From positions 1 through 5,687 of the forward strand of contig MHFY01000031.1 of assembly GCA_001805375.1 (NCBI GenBank): a stretch of DNA of 5,687 nucleotides, read 5' to 3'. Of the stretch, positions 1 through 5,373 are shown piece by piece. A program made the translations under genes and the position numbers. The notes beneath the pieces are model-generated. The model saw only the letters and a program-made list of their open reading frames with translations. It was not told where the DNA came from and searched no databases. Numbering within the stretch: position 1 is the stretch's first letter; each line of letters opens with the position of its first letter. This stretch comes from Omnitrophica WOR_2 bacterium GWA2_47_8. Its GTDB lineage: Bacteria; Omnitrophota; Gorgyraeia; Zapsychrales; GWA2-47-8.

Positions 1-694
1 CGACGACCGGTTTTTTACAGTTCTTTTTTATGAACTCCGCGGCGGCCTGTTCATCCTCGCCGCCGATCTCTCCGACGATCACAATGCCTTTGGTGTCTTT
101 ATCCTTCACAAATAATTCCAGCACATCCACAAAACGCATGCCGATGATCGAATCTCCGCCGATGCCGACACAGGTCGATTGTCCCATGTCTTTAAGCGTC
201 AGATTATAAACAACTTCATACGTTAACGTTCCGCTCCGGGAAACGACACCGATCGAACCTGGTTTATGGATATGCCCCGGCATAATGCCGACCTTGCTCT
301 TTCCCGGGGAGATCAATCCGGGACAATTCGGCCCGATAAGCCGTGTTTTGCTTTTCTGCAATACTTTTTCAACTTCCACCATGTCCAGGACCGGAATGCC
401 CTCGGTGATGCAGACCACAAGCTCGATCCCGGCTTTAATATCTTCTAACATCGCATCCTTGGCGAACTTCGCGGGGACATAAATAACGGCCGTGTTGGCC
501 TTTGTCTTTTCTCTCGCCTCTGCCACGCTGTTAAAAACAGGGATCCCGTTCACATCCTGGCCGCCCTTGCCAGGCGTGACACCGGCAACGACCTTGGTCC
601 CGTATTCCTGCATCTTTTGGGCGTGGAACGAACCGTCCCGGCCGGTGATGCCCTGGACTAACACTTTCGTATTTTGGTCAATGAGGACGCTCAT
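1..694 (-). CDS. sucD: Succinyl-CoA synthetase alpha subunit, 3' end cut by window
   Basis: This is the CoA-binding alpha subunit of succinyl-CoA synthetase (TCA cycle, cytoplasm), which interconverts succinyl-CoA and succinate with substrate-level phosphorylation of a nucleoside diphosphate together with SucC. The 231 codons present begin MSVLIDQNTKVLVQGITG, closely matching the E. coli SucD N-terminus. Visible family motifs are TPGKGG (about 40-45), IYVPA (71-75), ITEGIP (96-101), GPNCPG (121-126), SRSGTLTYE (152-160), GQSTCVGIGGD (171-181) and GEIGG (208-212). The Glu of GEIGG (209) is the counterpart of E. coli Glu208, which contacts the phosphohistidine loop. The family is about 290 residues, so roughly 60 C-terminal residues lie beyond position 1, including the active-site histidine (GHAGA loop); its presence cannot be checked. 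The ATG at 694-692 is supported by homology and by a GGTGA Shine-Dalgarno 8 nt upstream. It lies 86 bp downstream of sucC and is presumably cotranscribed. Confidence 0.97.
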   Translation of the reverse strand, partial: MSVLIDQNTKVLVQGITGRDGSFHAQKMQEYGTKVVAGVTPGKGGQDVNGIPVFNSVAEAREKTKANTAVIYVPAKFAKDAMLEDIKAGIELVVCITEGIPVLDMVEVEKVLQKSKTRLIGPNCPGLISPGKSKVGIMPGHIHKPGSIGVVSRSGTLTYEVVYNLTLKDMGQSTCVGIGGDSIIGMRFVDVLELFVKDKDTKGIVIVGEIGGEDEQAAAEFIKKNCKKPVV

Positions 695-702
695 AATATA
701 TG

Positions 703-707
703 TCACC
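703..707 (-). promoter_or_regulatory. Ribosome binding site of sucD
   Basis: The minus strand reads GGTGA followed by 8 nt and the sucD ATG. It is a moderate Shine-Dalgarno and supports that start. It directly abuts the inner end of the inverted short-unit repeat at 708-780, so folding of the repeat could affect access to it (inference). Confidence 0.55.
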
Positions 708-780
708 AGAACACTCGAACACCTGACACTAGTAAAATCTTTCGACTACCTGTGTTCTAGTGCTCTAGTGCCTAGTGCTC
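708..780. repeat. Inverted array of 7-8 bp units filling the sucC-sucD gap
   Basis: Seen on the plus strand. The left arm has units AGAACACT (708-715), CGAACACC (716-723) and TGACACT (724-730). A 20-nt spacer follows, then a right arm with units TGTGTTC (751-757), TAGTGCTC (758-765), TAGTGCC (766-772) and TAGTGCTC (773-780). The arms are inverted relative to each other: AGAACAC (708-714) is the exact reverse complement of GTGTTCT (752-758), and CACTAG (727-732) complements CTAGTG at 757-762, 765-770 and 772-777. The array starts at the base next to the sucC stop codon and ends at the base next to the sucD Shine-Dalgarno, so it occupies the functional gap. Because the units repeat, the arms can pair in several registers. 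No terminator-type T-tract follows on the minus strand. Confidence 0.8.
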
Positions 781-1911
781 TTATTTTACCAATTTAATTG
801 CCTTTTCCACCGCTTCCCGCATCGATGGGTAGGTGGTGATATTATTTTTTTTCAGGATCTCTTTGGCTTCTTTTTCATTAGTACCGGTCAAACGCACGAC
901 CAGGGGTGTTAAAATCTTTATTTGTCCTATGGCCGCGATAATGCCGTTGGCTATATCGTCGCAGCGGGTGATACCGCCGAAGATATTGATCAGGATCGAC
1001 TTTACATTCTTGTTCCGTAAAATAATTTTCAAAGCAGAGAGGACCTTTTCCGGGTTTGAACTCCCGCCGACATCCAAAAAATTCGCCGGATTCCCGCCTA
1101 ACACCTTAATGACATCCAAGGTGGCCATGGCCAAACCCGCGCCGTTCACGATGCAGCCGATATTCCCGTCAAGCTTAACAAAACTTAAACCCGCCTTTTT
1201 TGCTTCCATTTCATCAGGGTCTTCATATTTCAAGTCCTGCATAGCGACAACGTCTTCATGCCGGAACAAAGCGTTATCATCGAAATTGACCTTAGCATCG
1301 GCCGCGCACCACTTGCCTTTCTTATCCACCACGAGCGGGTTGATCTCAACCAGTGAGCAGTCGTATTGGCAGAACAAGGCCAGCATGTTTTGAAAGATAT
1401 CAAAACCTATCTTTTGCGATGCCGCGTCGGGAAAGACTTTCTTAAGGAAGGGGCCGATCGTCTTCGGGTCGAGGCTGCGGTTGCCTTTTAAATATAACTT
1501 TTGAATGGCCTTGGGGTTCTTTTGGGCGGTTTCCTCGATATCTATGCCGCCGGCCGAACTGCCGATCAAAACAATATCATTATGGGACGGATCGATGGTG
1601 ATGGCGGCATAAAATTCCTTTTTAATATCAATGGCCTTGACGACGAAGATCTTTTCGACCCTGTAACCTTTAATGTTCAACTTTCTGATCTGCTCAAAAT
1701 TCTTCGTCAACTCCGCCTGGTCTTTGACCACTTTGATGCCGCCGGCCTTCCCTCGGCCGCCAACCAAGACCTGGGACTTCAAAACAACCGGGTATCCGAT
1801 CTTCTCAGCTATTTTCGCGGCAGCGGAGACTTCCGTTGCCACAGCACCATCCAATGCGGGGATATTGAATTTTTTAAAAAATTCTGCGGCTTGATATTCG
1901 TGGATCTTCAT
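781..1911 (-). CDS. sucC: Succinyl-CoA synthetase beta subunit
   Basis: This is the nucleotide- and Mg-binding beta subunit of succinyl-CoA synthetase, partner of the SucD encoded next downstream. At 376 residues it is close to the usual length (E. coli 388). It opens MKIHEYQAAEFF like other SucC proteins. Residues about 2-200 form the ATP-grasp region, with the glycine-rich loop GGRGKAGG at 51-58 and VEINPLV at 188-194. Asn191 and Asp205 match the E. coli Mg ligands Asn199 and Asp213. The C-terminal ligase domain has DGNIGCIVNGAGLAM (248-262), FLDVGG (278-283) and NIFGGITRCD (309-318), the loop that meets the phosphohistidine. ADP versus GDP preference cannot be read reliably from sequence. 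An in-frame TAA lies 12 codon-free bases upstream, so the ATG at 1911 is the first possible start. It has no Shine-Dalgarno of its own; only A/T-rich bases precede it (see the leader frame at 1908-1964). Confidence 0.98.
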   Translation of the reverse strand: MKIHEYQAAEFFKKFNIPALDGAVATEVSAAAKIAEKIGYPVVLKSQVLVGGRGKAGGIKVVKDQAELTKNFEQIRKLNIKGYRVEKIFVVKAIDIKKEFYAAITIDPSHNDIVLIGSSAGGIDIEETAQKNPKAIQKLYLKGNRSLDPKTIGPFLKKVFPDAASQKIGFDIFQNMLALFCQYDCSLVEINPLVVDKKGKWCAADAKVNFDDNALFRHEDVVAMQDLKYEDPDEMEAKKAGLSFVKLDGNIGCIVNGAGLAMATLDVIKVLGGNPANFLDVGGSSNPEKVLSALKIILRNKNVKSILINIFGGITRCDDIANGIIAAIGQIKILTPLVVRLTGTNEKEAKEILKKNNITTYPSMREAVEKAIKLVK

Positions 1912-1964
1912 ATAATAATTTTTTTAAGATGCGCGAAATCGGGGGCCAGAAGCCAGATACACAA
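1908..1964 (-). other. Possible 18-codon leader frame overlapping the sucC start
   Basis: A TTG at 1964-1962 opens a frame of 18 codons (MCIWLLAPDFAHLKKIII) whose TGA (1910-1908) shares ATGA with the sucC start codon. A full AGGAGG (1979-1974) lies 9 nt upstream of this TTG, whereas sucC itself has no Shine-Dalgarno. A GTG at 1962-1960 is another possible start in a different frame; it gives 12 codons ending in TAA 12 nt before sucC. The SD, spacing and overlap are seen directly. Translation, and coupling of sucC to it, are inference; such short frames also arise by chance. The peptide is hydrophobic then basic and matches nothing I know. Confidence 0.25.
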
Positions 1965-2038
1965 ATTTCTTGACCTCCTGCATCTAACCCTTAACAACTT
2001 GCTTTTATCTGACTTCTCACCTCTGCCATCTGACCTCT
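1944..2038. repeat. Inverted array of 7-bp units upstream of sucC
   Basis: Seen on the plus strand. The left arm has two heptamers, GGCCAGA (1944-1950) and AGCCAGA (1951-1957), plus T. The right arm has four consecutive heptamers in perfect 7-nt register, TCTGACT (2008-2014), TCTCACC (2015-2021), TCTGCCA (2022-2028) and TCTGACC (2029-2035), then TCT. The right-arm consensus is TCTGACY, the reverse complement of the left-arm type. Bases 1944-1958 can pair with 2007-2021 at 12 of 15 positions, closing a loop of 48 nt. The element lies between the lipoprotein stop codon and the sucC start. Its layout (short arm nearest the downstream start codon, unique spacer, longer inverted arm) mirrors the element at 708-780, with an unrelated unit. 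Confidence 0.8.
1974..1979 (-). promoter_or_regulatory. Strong Shine-Dalgarno-like AGGAGG 62 nt before sucC
   Basis: The minus strand carries AGGAGG inside the spacer of the inverted repeat at 1944-2038. It is too far from the sucC ATG (62 nt between) to serve it directly unless the leader folds, but it is well placed for the TTG at 1964 or the GTG at 1962. It may instead be coincidental. Confidence 0.35.
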
Positions 2039-2039
2039 T

Positions 2040-2067
2040 ATATTAAAGATATTAAATGCCCGGTCAA
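2040..2067 (-). promoter_or_regulatory. Candidate promoter for sucCD
   Basis: On the minus strand TTGACC (2067-2062) resembles a -35 box. It is followed after 16 nt by TAATAT (2045-2040), with the overlapping TATAAG (2042-2037) at 19 nt as an alternative -10. Transcription would start near the outer edge of the heptamer array, placing the whole repeat and the leader frame in the sucC 5' UTR. No clear terminator separates the lipoprotein gene from this site, so readthrough from upstream is also possible. The call rests on pattern alone. Confidence 0.35.
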
Positions 2068-2078
2068 GAAAAAATATT

Positions 2079-2624
2079 TCAATTTCCATTCCCGCTCGGC
2101 AAAAAATCCTTAAGCTCCACCAATGTCCGATAACCGATATGCCCGTCATCTTTGAGATTCATCGCCCTTTGGAATTTTTTTAAGGTCGCTTCCGTATTGC
2201 GGCCCCATTTCCCGTCGGCGGAACCAGGATTAAACCCGGCATTCTTTAAAGCGGTCTGGACCGCCTTGATATTGACCTCCCCATCCACCACCAGCCTGCT
2301 CTCCGTAAAACCATTGAGCTGCTGCCACGTTGCCTTATCCACAAAACGGGTCACTTTAAGATTGTTCTCTTCCTGAAAATTTTTGATAGCCTTGCGCGTG
2401 TTCGCGCCCAGCCGGCCGTCCGCCTTGCCTACCTTATAGCCATAGAGCTTCAATAATTTCTGCACCTGCGCCACGGTGGCATTGCTTTCATACGGATTCA
2501 CTTCTCCAATCAAATCTTTTTCTTCAGCCCCTTCTTTCTGCAAGATACGGTAAACAAAATCACAGCCGCTAGCAAATGGCAGCAAGAAGAGCGCTAATAA
2601 AAATATTAAAATCTTATTTTTCAT
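2079..2624 (-). CDS. Lipoprotein with two peptidoglycan-binding domains
   Basis: Predicted envelope lipoprotein of 181 residues. Residues 1-20 form a signal peptide (KNK, then a hydrophobic run) ending in ASG-C, a lipobox-like site with Cys21 as the lipidated residue; Ala at -3 is acceptable but not the commonest. After a short charged linker come two repeats of the PG_binding_1 type (PF01471), at about 51-104 and 117-173. Each carries the family signature: DGRLGANTRKAIKNFQ (69-84) and DGKWGRNTEATLKKFQ (137-152). There is no attached amidase, transglycosylase or L,D-transpeptidase domain, so it probably tethers or senses the cell wall rather than cutting it (inference). The ATG at 2624 is fixed by the signal peptide, although the bases before it are A/T-rich without a Shine-Dalgarno. 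It is divergent from the gene at 2853 and upstream of sucC, with no evident link to the latter. Confidence 0.9.
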   Translation of the reverse strand: MKNKILIFLLALFLLPFASGCDFVYRILQKEGAEEKDLIGEVNPYESNATVAQVQKLLKLYGYKVGKADGRLGANTRKAIKNFQEENNLKVTRFVDKATWQQLNGFTESRLVVDGEVNIKAVQTALKNAGFNPGSADGKWGRNTEATLKKFQRAMNLKDDGHIGYRTLVELKDFLPSGNGN

Positions 2625-2659
2625 GAAAATAAAATAATCTTTTTAAAATTGTAAATCTA

Positions 2660-2688
2660 TGTATATCATATATCCGCATGCTCGTAAA
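2660..2688 (-). promoter_or_regulatory. Candidate promoter of the lipoprotein gene
   Basis: On the minus strand a -35-like TTTACG (2688-2683) is followed by a 17-nt spacer and TATACA (2665-2660). A better -10 hexamer, TATGAT (2670-2665), overlaps but sits only 12 nt from the -35. Initiation would fall about 30 nt before the lipoprotein ATG. Pattern evidence only. Confidence 0.4.
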
Positions 2689-2707
2689 CAGGTCTTTCGG
2701 AGAGTCT

Positions 2708-2736
2708 TTTACGAAAAGAGATGTTTGTGTTATGAT
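2708..2736 (+). promoter_or_regulatory. Candidate promoter of the 2853-3910 operon
   Basis: TTTACG (2708-2713), a 17-nt spacer and TATGAT (2731-2736) form a sigma-70-like promoter reading right, with a start expected near 2743. This leaves a leader of about 110 nt before the ATG at 2853. Its -35 hexamer is identical to that of the opposing candidate promoter, and the two lie in a 7-bp inverted repeat, TCGTAAA (2682-2688) and TTTACGA (2708-2714). Confidence 0.45.
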
Positions 2737-2743
2737 GGACCCT

Positions 2744-2840
2744 CGTTATTGAGTTTTGTACAATCCATGGTAAAAGAATTAAGAAAACAAAGCGAAATAT
2801 TGACTACCTCAATGCCGTTGTTAAGCAAAAGTCAATAACG
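2744..2840 (+). repeat. Long-range inverted repeat in the leader of the 2853 gene
   Basis: CGTTATTGA (2744-2752) and TCAATAACG (2832-2840) are exact reverse complements separated by 79 nt. The 5' arm starts where transcription from the candidate promoter is expected to begin, and the 3' arm ends 12 nt before the ATG at 2853. A competing 7-bp pair is ATTGACT (2799-2805) with AGTCAAT (2830-2836), so the 3' arm could switch partners. A 23-codon frame (2767-2838) lies within it but has no Shine-Dalgarno. Confidence 0.5.
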
Positions 2841-2852
2841 CATTGATCGCCT

Positions 2853-3257
2853 ATGAACCCAGACTTTAAGATCACTCCAAAAAAAGTTTTTACCACGGCT
2901 CTTATCCTTCTATTAGGGATCAATCTCATTTTGGTCCCTTACCTTTACCGAAAGAAAACAACCGCCGTTTTACAAAAAGTCTTAAGCTTTTGGGAAGCTG
3001 GGGACCCGGCTTCCGCCATGGCATATTTTGAACACCCCAACCAGTCTCCACCCATCTTTAGTGTCAATTCGTATAAGATCGTCAAAAGGAAATTCGGCGG
3101 AAAAAAAGGGCGCCGCCATGCCGAATTCCATGTTATTTTAAATTTTCCGAAGGAAAACCTGCTGCCTTCCGGCGTTATCTGGATCTGCGAGATTGACCAA
3201 ACACAGAGCGGCTGGCACATCACCAGCTTTACTTTATCATCCGAGCCCCAACCGTAA
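2853..3257 (+). CDS. Small single-pass membrane protein, function unknown
   Basis: I do not recognise this 134-residue protein. It has a basic N-terminal stretch (residues 1-11), one strongly hydrophobic segment at about 12-31 followed by YRKK, and then a soluble domain of about 100 residues. The soluble part begins with a helix-like stretch (about 37-60, including FWEAGDPASAMAYF). It continues with alternating patterns typical of beta strands (EFHVILNF 91-98, GVIWICEID 107-115, GWHITSFTL 120-128). A helix followed by a curved sheet with a terminal GWxI strand recalls NTF2-like or DUF4878-like domains; this is a fold guess, not an assignment. The ATG at 2853 puts the membrane segment in the usual place, but no Shine-Dalgarno is visible. 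Its stop codon lies 2 nt before the dedA start, so the pair is very probably one operon with coupled translation, and it may be an accessory to the DedA protein. Confidence 0.75.
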   Translation: MNPDFKITPKKVFTTALILLLGINLILVPYLYRKKTTAVLQKVLSFWEAGDPASAMAYFEHPNQSPPIFSVNSYKIVKRKFGGKKGRRHAEFHVILNFPKENLLPSGVIWICEIDQTQSGWHITSFTLSSEPQP

Positions 3258-3259
3258 GT

Positions 3260-3910
3260 ATGGACATCAATTTTAATCTTATCGATTTTATCTTACATTT
3301 AGACCATCACATTAACGCCTTGGTGGACCGCCACGGCTCCTGGACATATCTGATAATTTTTCTGATCATCTTTTGTGAAACAGGCCTGGTCTTTACACCG
3401 TTTTTGCCCGGCGATTCGCTTTTGTTCGTCTTAGGCACACTGGCTGCAGTGAATACTCTCGAATTAAGCTGGCTGATGATCATTTTAAGTTCAGCGGCTA
3501 TTCTTGGTGATACGGTGAACTATTGGATCGGCTCGCTCTTAGCCCCAAAGATTTTCCGCAAAGAACATATCCGCTTTTTAAATCAAAAACACCTAGAAAA
3601 AACCCATAAATTCTACGAAAAGTACGGCCCGGTCACGATCATTATCGCCCGCTTTGTGCCGATCGTCCGCACCTTCGCGCCCTTTTTAGCGGGCGTAGGC
3701 AGTATGCACTACGGGAAATTCTTACTTTTTAATATTACCGGCGGACTATTATGGGTCAACCTGTGTATTTTAACCGGGTATTTTTTCGGGAACATCCCGA
3801 TCGTCAAAGAAAATTTCAGTGTCGTTGTCTTAGGGATCATCGTTCTCTCACTCGTCCCTATCGGTGTTGAATTCCTGCGCCACCGCGCGTCCGCTAAAAC
3901 TGCTTCTTAA
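3260..3910 (+). CDS. DedA-family membrane protein (candidate lipid carrier transporter)
   Basis: This 216-residue inner-membrane protein belongs to the DedA/SNARE-associated (PF09335) family, whose members are needed for envelope integrity and proton-motive-force maintenance; several recycle undecaprenyl phosphate across the membrane. The signature FLPGDSLLF is at 48-56 and ARFVPIVRTFAPFLAGVGSM at 130-149. Glu40, Asp52, Arg131 and Arg137 align, one residue offset, with Glu39, Asp51, Arg130 and Arg136, reported as essential in E. coli YqjA, so an active protein is expected. Hydrophobic segments lie at about 29-45, 52-66, 71-92, 125-146 (re-entrant type), 153-176 and 185-205, with a basic C-terminus. 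Length is normal. The start follows the previous stop by 2 nt with only a weak GTAAG before it, suggesting reinitiation. The exact substrate cannot be told from sequence. Confidence 0.95.
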   Translation: MDINFNLIDFILHLDHHINALVDRHGSWTYLIIFLIIFCETGLVFTPFLPGDSLLFVLGTLAAVNTLELSWLMIILSSAAILGDTVNYWIGSLLAPKIFRKEHIRFLNQKHLEKTHKFYEKYGPVTIIIARFVPIVRTFAPFLAGVGSMHYGKFLLFNITGGLLWVNLCILTGYFFGNIPIVKENFSVVVLGIIVLSLVPIGVEFLRHRASAKTAS

Positions 3911-3928
3911 AGATCTACCTTAAAGATC
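3906..3928. repeat. 10-bp direct repeat spanning both convergent stop codons
   Basis: CTTAAAGATC occurs at 3906-3915 and again at 3919-3928, 13 nt apart. The first copy contains the dedA TAA (3908-3910) and the second overlaps two bases of the nuoN stop (TGA on the minus strand, 3929-3927). GATCT (3912-3916) and AGATC (3924-3928) could form a weak 5-bp hairpin, but there is no strong G/C stem with a T-tract in either direction. Confidence 0.6.
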
Positions 3929-5360
3929 AAACGCCTAACAGTTCGATCAGCCAATTGAGAACCGGATGGGGCCAAAGGCCAAGGGTAAGGACAAGGAACG
4001 TGATGAGGCCTAAGGCCAAAATAAGCGCCTTAGGTTGGGGGGTGAAAATATTTGATGTCGGTTCATGCAAAAAGGCAAATCTGACCACTTGAACATAATA
4101 ATAAAGGGCAACCACGCTATTCAAAGCCGCCACGATCACCAACCCTGTTAAATGTGCTTCTAACGCGGCTGCGAAGACAAAAAATTTGGCCAAAAACCCG
4201 GCCAGCGGCGGGATACCGGCCAGCGATAAAAAGGAAACAGCCAACGCAATGGCCATGAACGGCGAACGTTTATAAAGCCCGGCATAATCCTCGATCCTAT
4301 CACTGCGGATCGAATTTGAAACGGCAATAACAACCCCAAACGCTCCTAAATTCATCAGCGCGTAAACAAAGATATAGAACAACGTCGCCTTCACCCCCAA
4401 TTGTGTCCAGGCCGTGATCCCAAGCAGGATATATCCGGCCTGGGCGATGGTGGAATAAGCGAGAAGGCGTTTTATATTATCCTGTTTTAAGGCAACGATA
4501 TTACCGAGTGTCATGGTCAACACCGCGATCGCGGCGCAAACACAGGCCCAGGGATTCATGGAAGCCGACGGAAATTGAAAGGCTTGGAAGAACACCCGCA
4601 ACAAGAACGCGAAACCGACCGCTTTGGGCCCGACGGAAAAAAAGGCCGCGACCGGTGTCGGCGCGCCCTGATAAACATCCGGGGTCCACATATGGAACGG
4701 CACCAGGGAACATTTAAAACCAAAACCCACCAAAACCAGCAGCCCCGCCAAAATTAAAGCCGGCTGATTGACGCCGTTGATCATTAAAGACTGGCTGATC
4801 AGCGATAGGTCCAGCGTCCCGAATAACCCGTACACCAAAGAAACGCCGTACAGTGTAATCCCGGTTGACACCGCCCCAAAAAGAAAATATTTTAACCCCG
4901 CCTCGGAAGAGAACATGTCCCGCTTCGCGTATCCGGCCAAGATGTAAGACAATAAAGAGATCGCCTCTAGCGCGATATAGATCATCATCAGATTATTTGA
5001 AGCGACCGCCAGCATCATGGAGATCGTCATGGTCAAAATAAAGAAGTAATACTCCCCTTTTTCTTCGTCGTCCAGGTCCTTGTAACCGATGGAAAGCAAA
5101 ACCACCAGGCCTCCGATGATCAGCACAACCGTCCGGAAAAACATCGACAGCGCATCATTGACGAGCATGTTGGAAAACAAAGGCGTTAAGGGGGTTTTAA
5201 AACTTAACGGAAGAAAATAATAGGCCGCCGCAATGCCTAAAACGGCCCACAATCCTAAAACACGTTTGTTGGTCGTCATAAGGCCGGCCACCAGCAAAAC
5301 AACGGCAAACCCCAGCAACACGATCTCAGGTAAGATAACTTGTATATTGAAAGTGCCCAT
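3927..5360 (-). CDS. nuoN: NADH-quinone oxidoreductase subunit N
   Basis: NuoN is an antiporter-like, proton-pumping subunit of the complex I membrane arm. This one has 477 residues (E. coli 485) and a hydrophobic profile consistent with the usual 14 transmembrane helices. The channel residues known from E. coli (Glu133, Lys158, Lys217, His224, Lys247, Lys395) are all present as Glu132, Lys157, Lys216, His223, Lys246 and Lys392. Visible motifs are ALEAISLLSYIL (130-141), LVPFHMWTPDVYQGAPTPV (219-237), DNIKRLLAYSTIAQAGY (294-310) and GIPPLAGFLAKF (382-393). The ATG at 5360 is preceded by TAGGAG with a 3-nt gap, slightly short but convincing. It follows nuoM by 13 nt and is the last gene of this nuo cluster, since the next gene is convergent. 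All key residues are intact, so a pumping subunit is expected. Confidence 0.98.
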   Translation of the reverse strand: MGTFNIQVILPEIVLLGFAVVLLVAGLMTTNKRVLGLWAVLGIAAAYYFLPLSFKTPLTPLFSNMLVNDALSMFFRTVVLIIGGLVVLLSIGYKDLDDEEKGEYYFFILTMTISMMLAVASNNLMMIYIALEAISLLSYILAGYAKRDMFSSEAGLKYFLFGAVSTGITLYGVSLVYGLFGTLDLSLISQSLMINGVNQPALILAGLLVLVGFGFKCSLVPFHMWTPDVYQGAPTPVAAFFSVGPKAVGFAFLLRVFFQAFQFPSASMNPWACVCAAIAVLTMTLGNIVALKQDNIKRLLAYSTIAQAGYILLGITAWTQLGVKATLFYIFVYALMNLGAFGVVIAVSNSIRSDRIEDYAGLYKRSPFMAIALAVSFLSLAGIPPLAGFLAKFFVFAAALEAHLTGLVIVAALNSVVALYYYVQVVRFAFLHEPTSNIFTPQPKALILALGLITFLVLTLGLWPHPVLNWLIELLGV

Positions 5361-5363
5361 ATT

Positions 5364-5369
5364 CTCCTA
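5364..5369 (-). promoter_or_regulatory. Ribosome binding site of nuoN
   Basis: The minus strand reads TAGGAG, AAT, then the nuoN ATG. The site lies in the 13-nt gap after the nuoM stop and confirms the start. It shows that this genome uses Shine-Dalgarno sites, which makes their absence before sucC more notable. Confidence 0.75.
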
Positions 5370-5373
5370 CGCG

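Noticed and set aside
708..780. Intrinsic terminator or CRISPR between sucC and sucD
   Set aside because: There is no stable G/C stem followed by a T-tract on the minus strand. The units are 7-8 bp with no spacers, too short for CRISPR.
1501..2046. A 181-codon plus-strand frame opposite the sucC N-terminal half
   Set aside because: It lies antisense to a fully conserved sucC sequence and runs out through the heptamer repeat; it has no Shine-Dalgarno and no recognisable domain.
2691..2710. Terminator-like GGTCTTTCGGAGAGTC followed by TTTT
   Set aside because: The stem has an internal mismatch and almost no loop, and no gene ends upstream of it on the plus strand; it lies between divergent promoters.
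2767..2838. A 23-codon frame (MVKELRKQSEILTTSM...) in the leader before 2853
   Set aside because: There is no Shine-Dalgarno before the ATG and no conserved feature. Its stop falls inside the inverted-repeat arm, so it is more likely chance.
4501..4757. Overlapping open frames on both strands inside nuoN
   Set aside because: nuoN is intact there, with all conserved helices. The other frames are rich in Arg, Pro and Gly from third-position G/C of nuoN and match no family.
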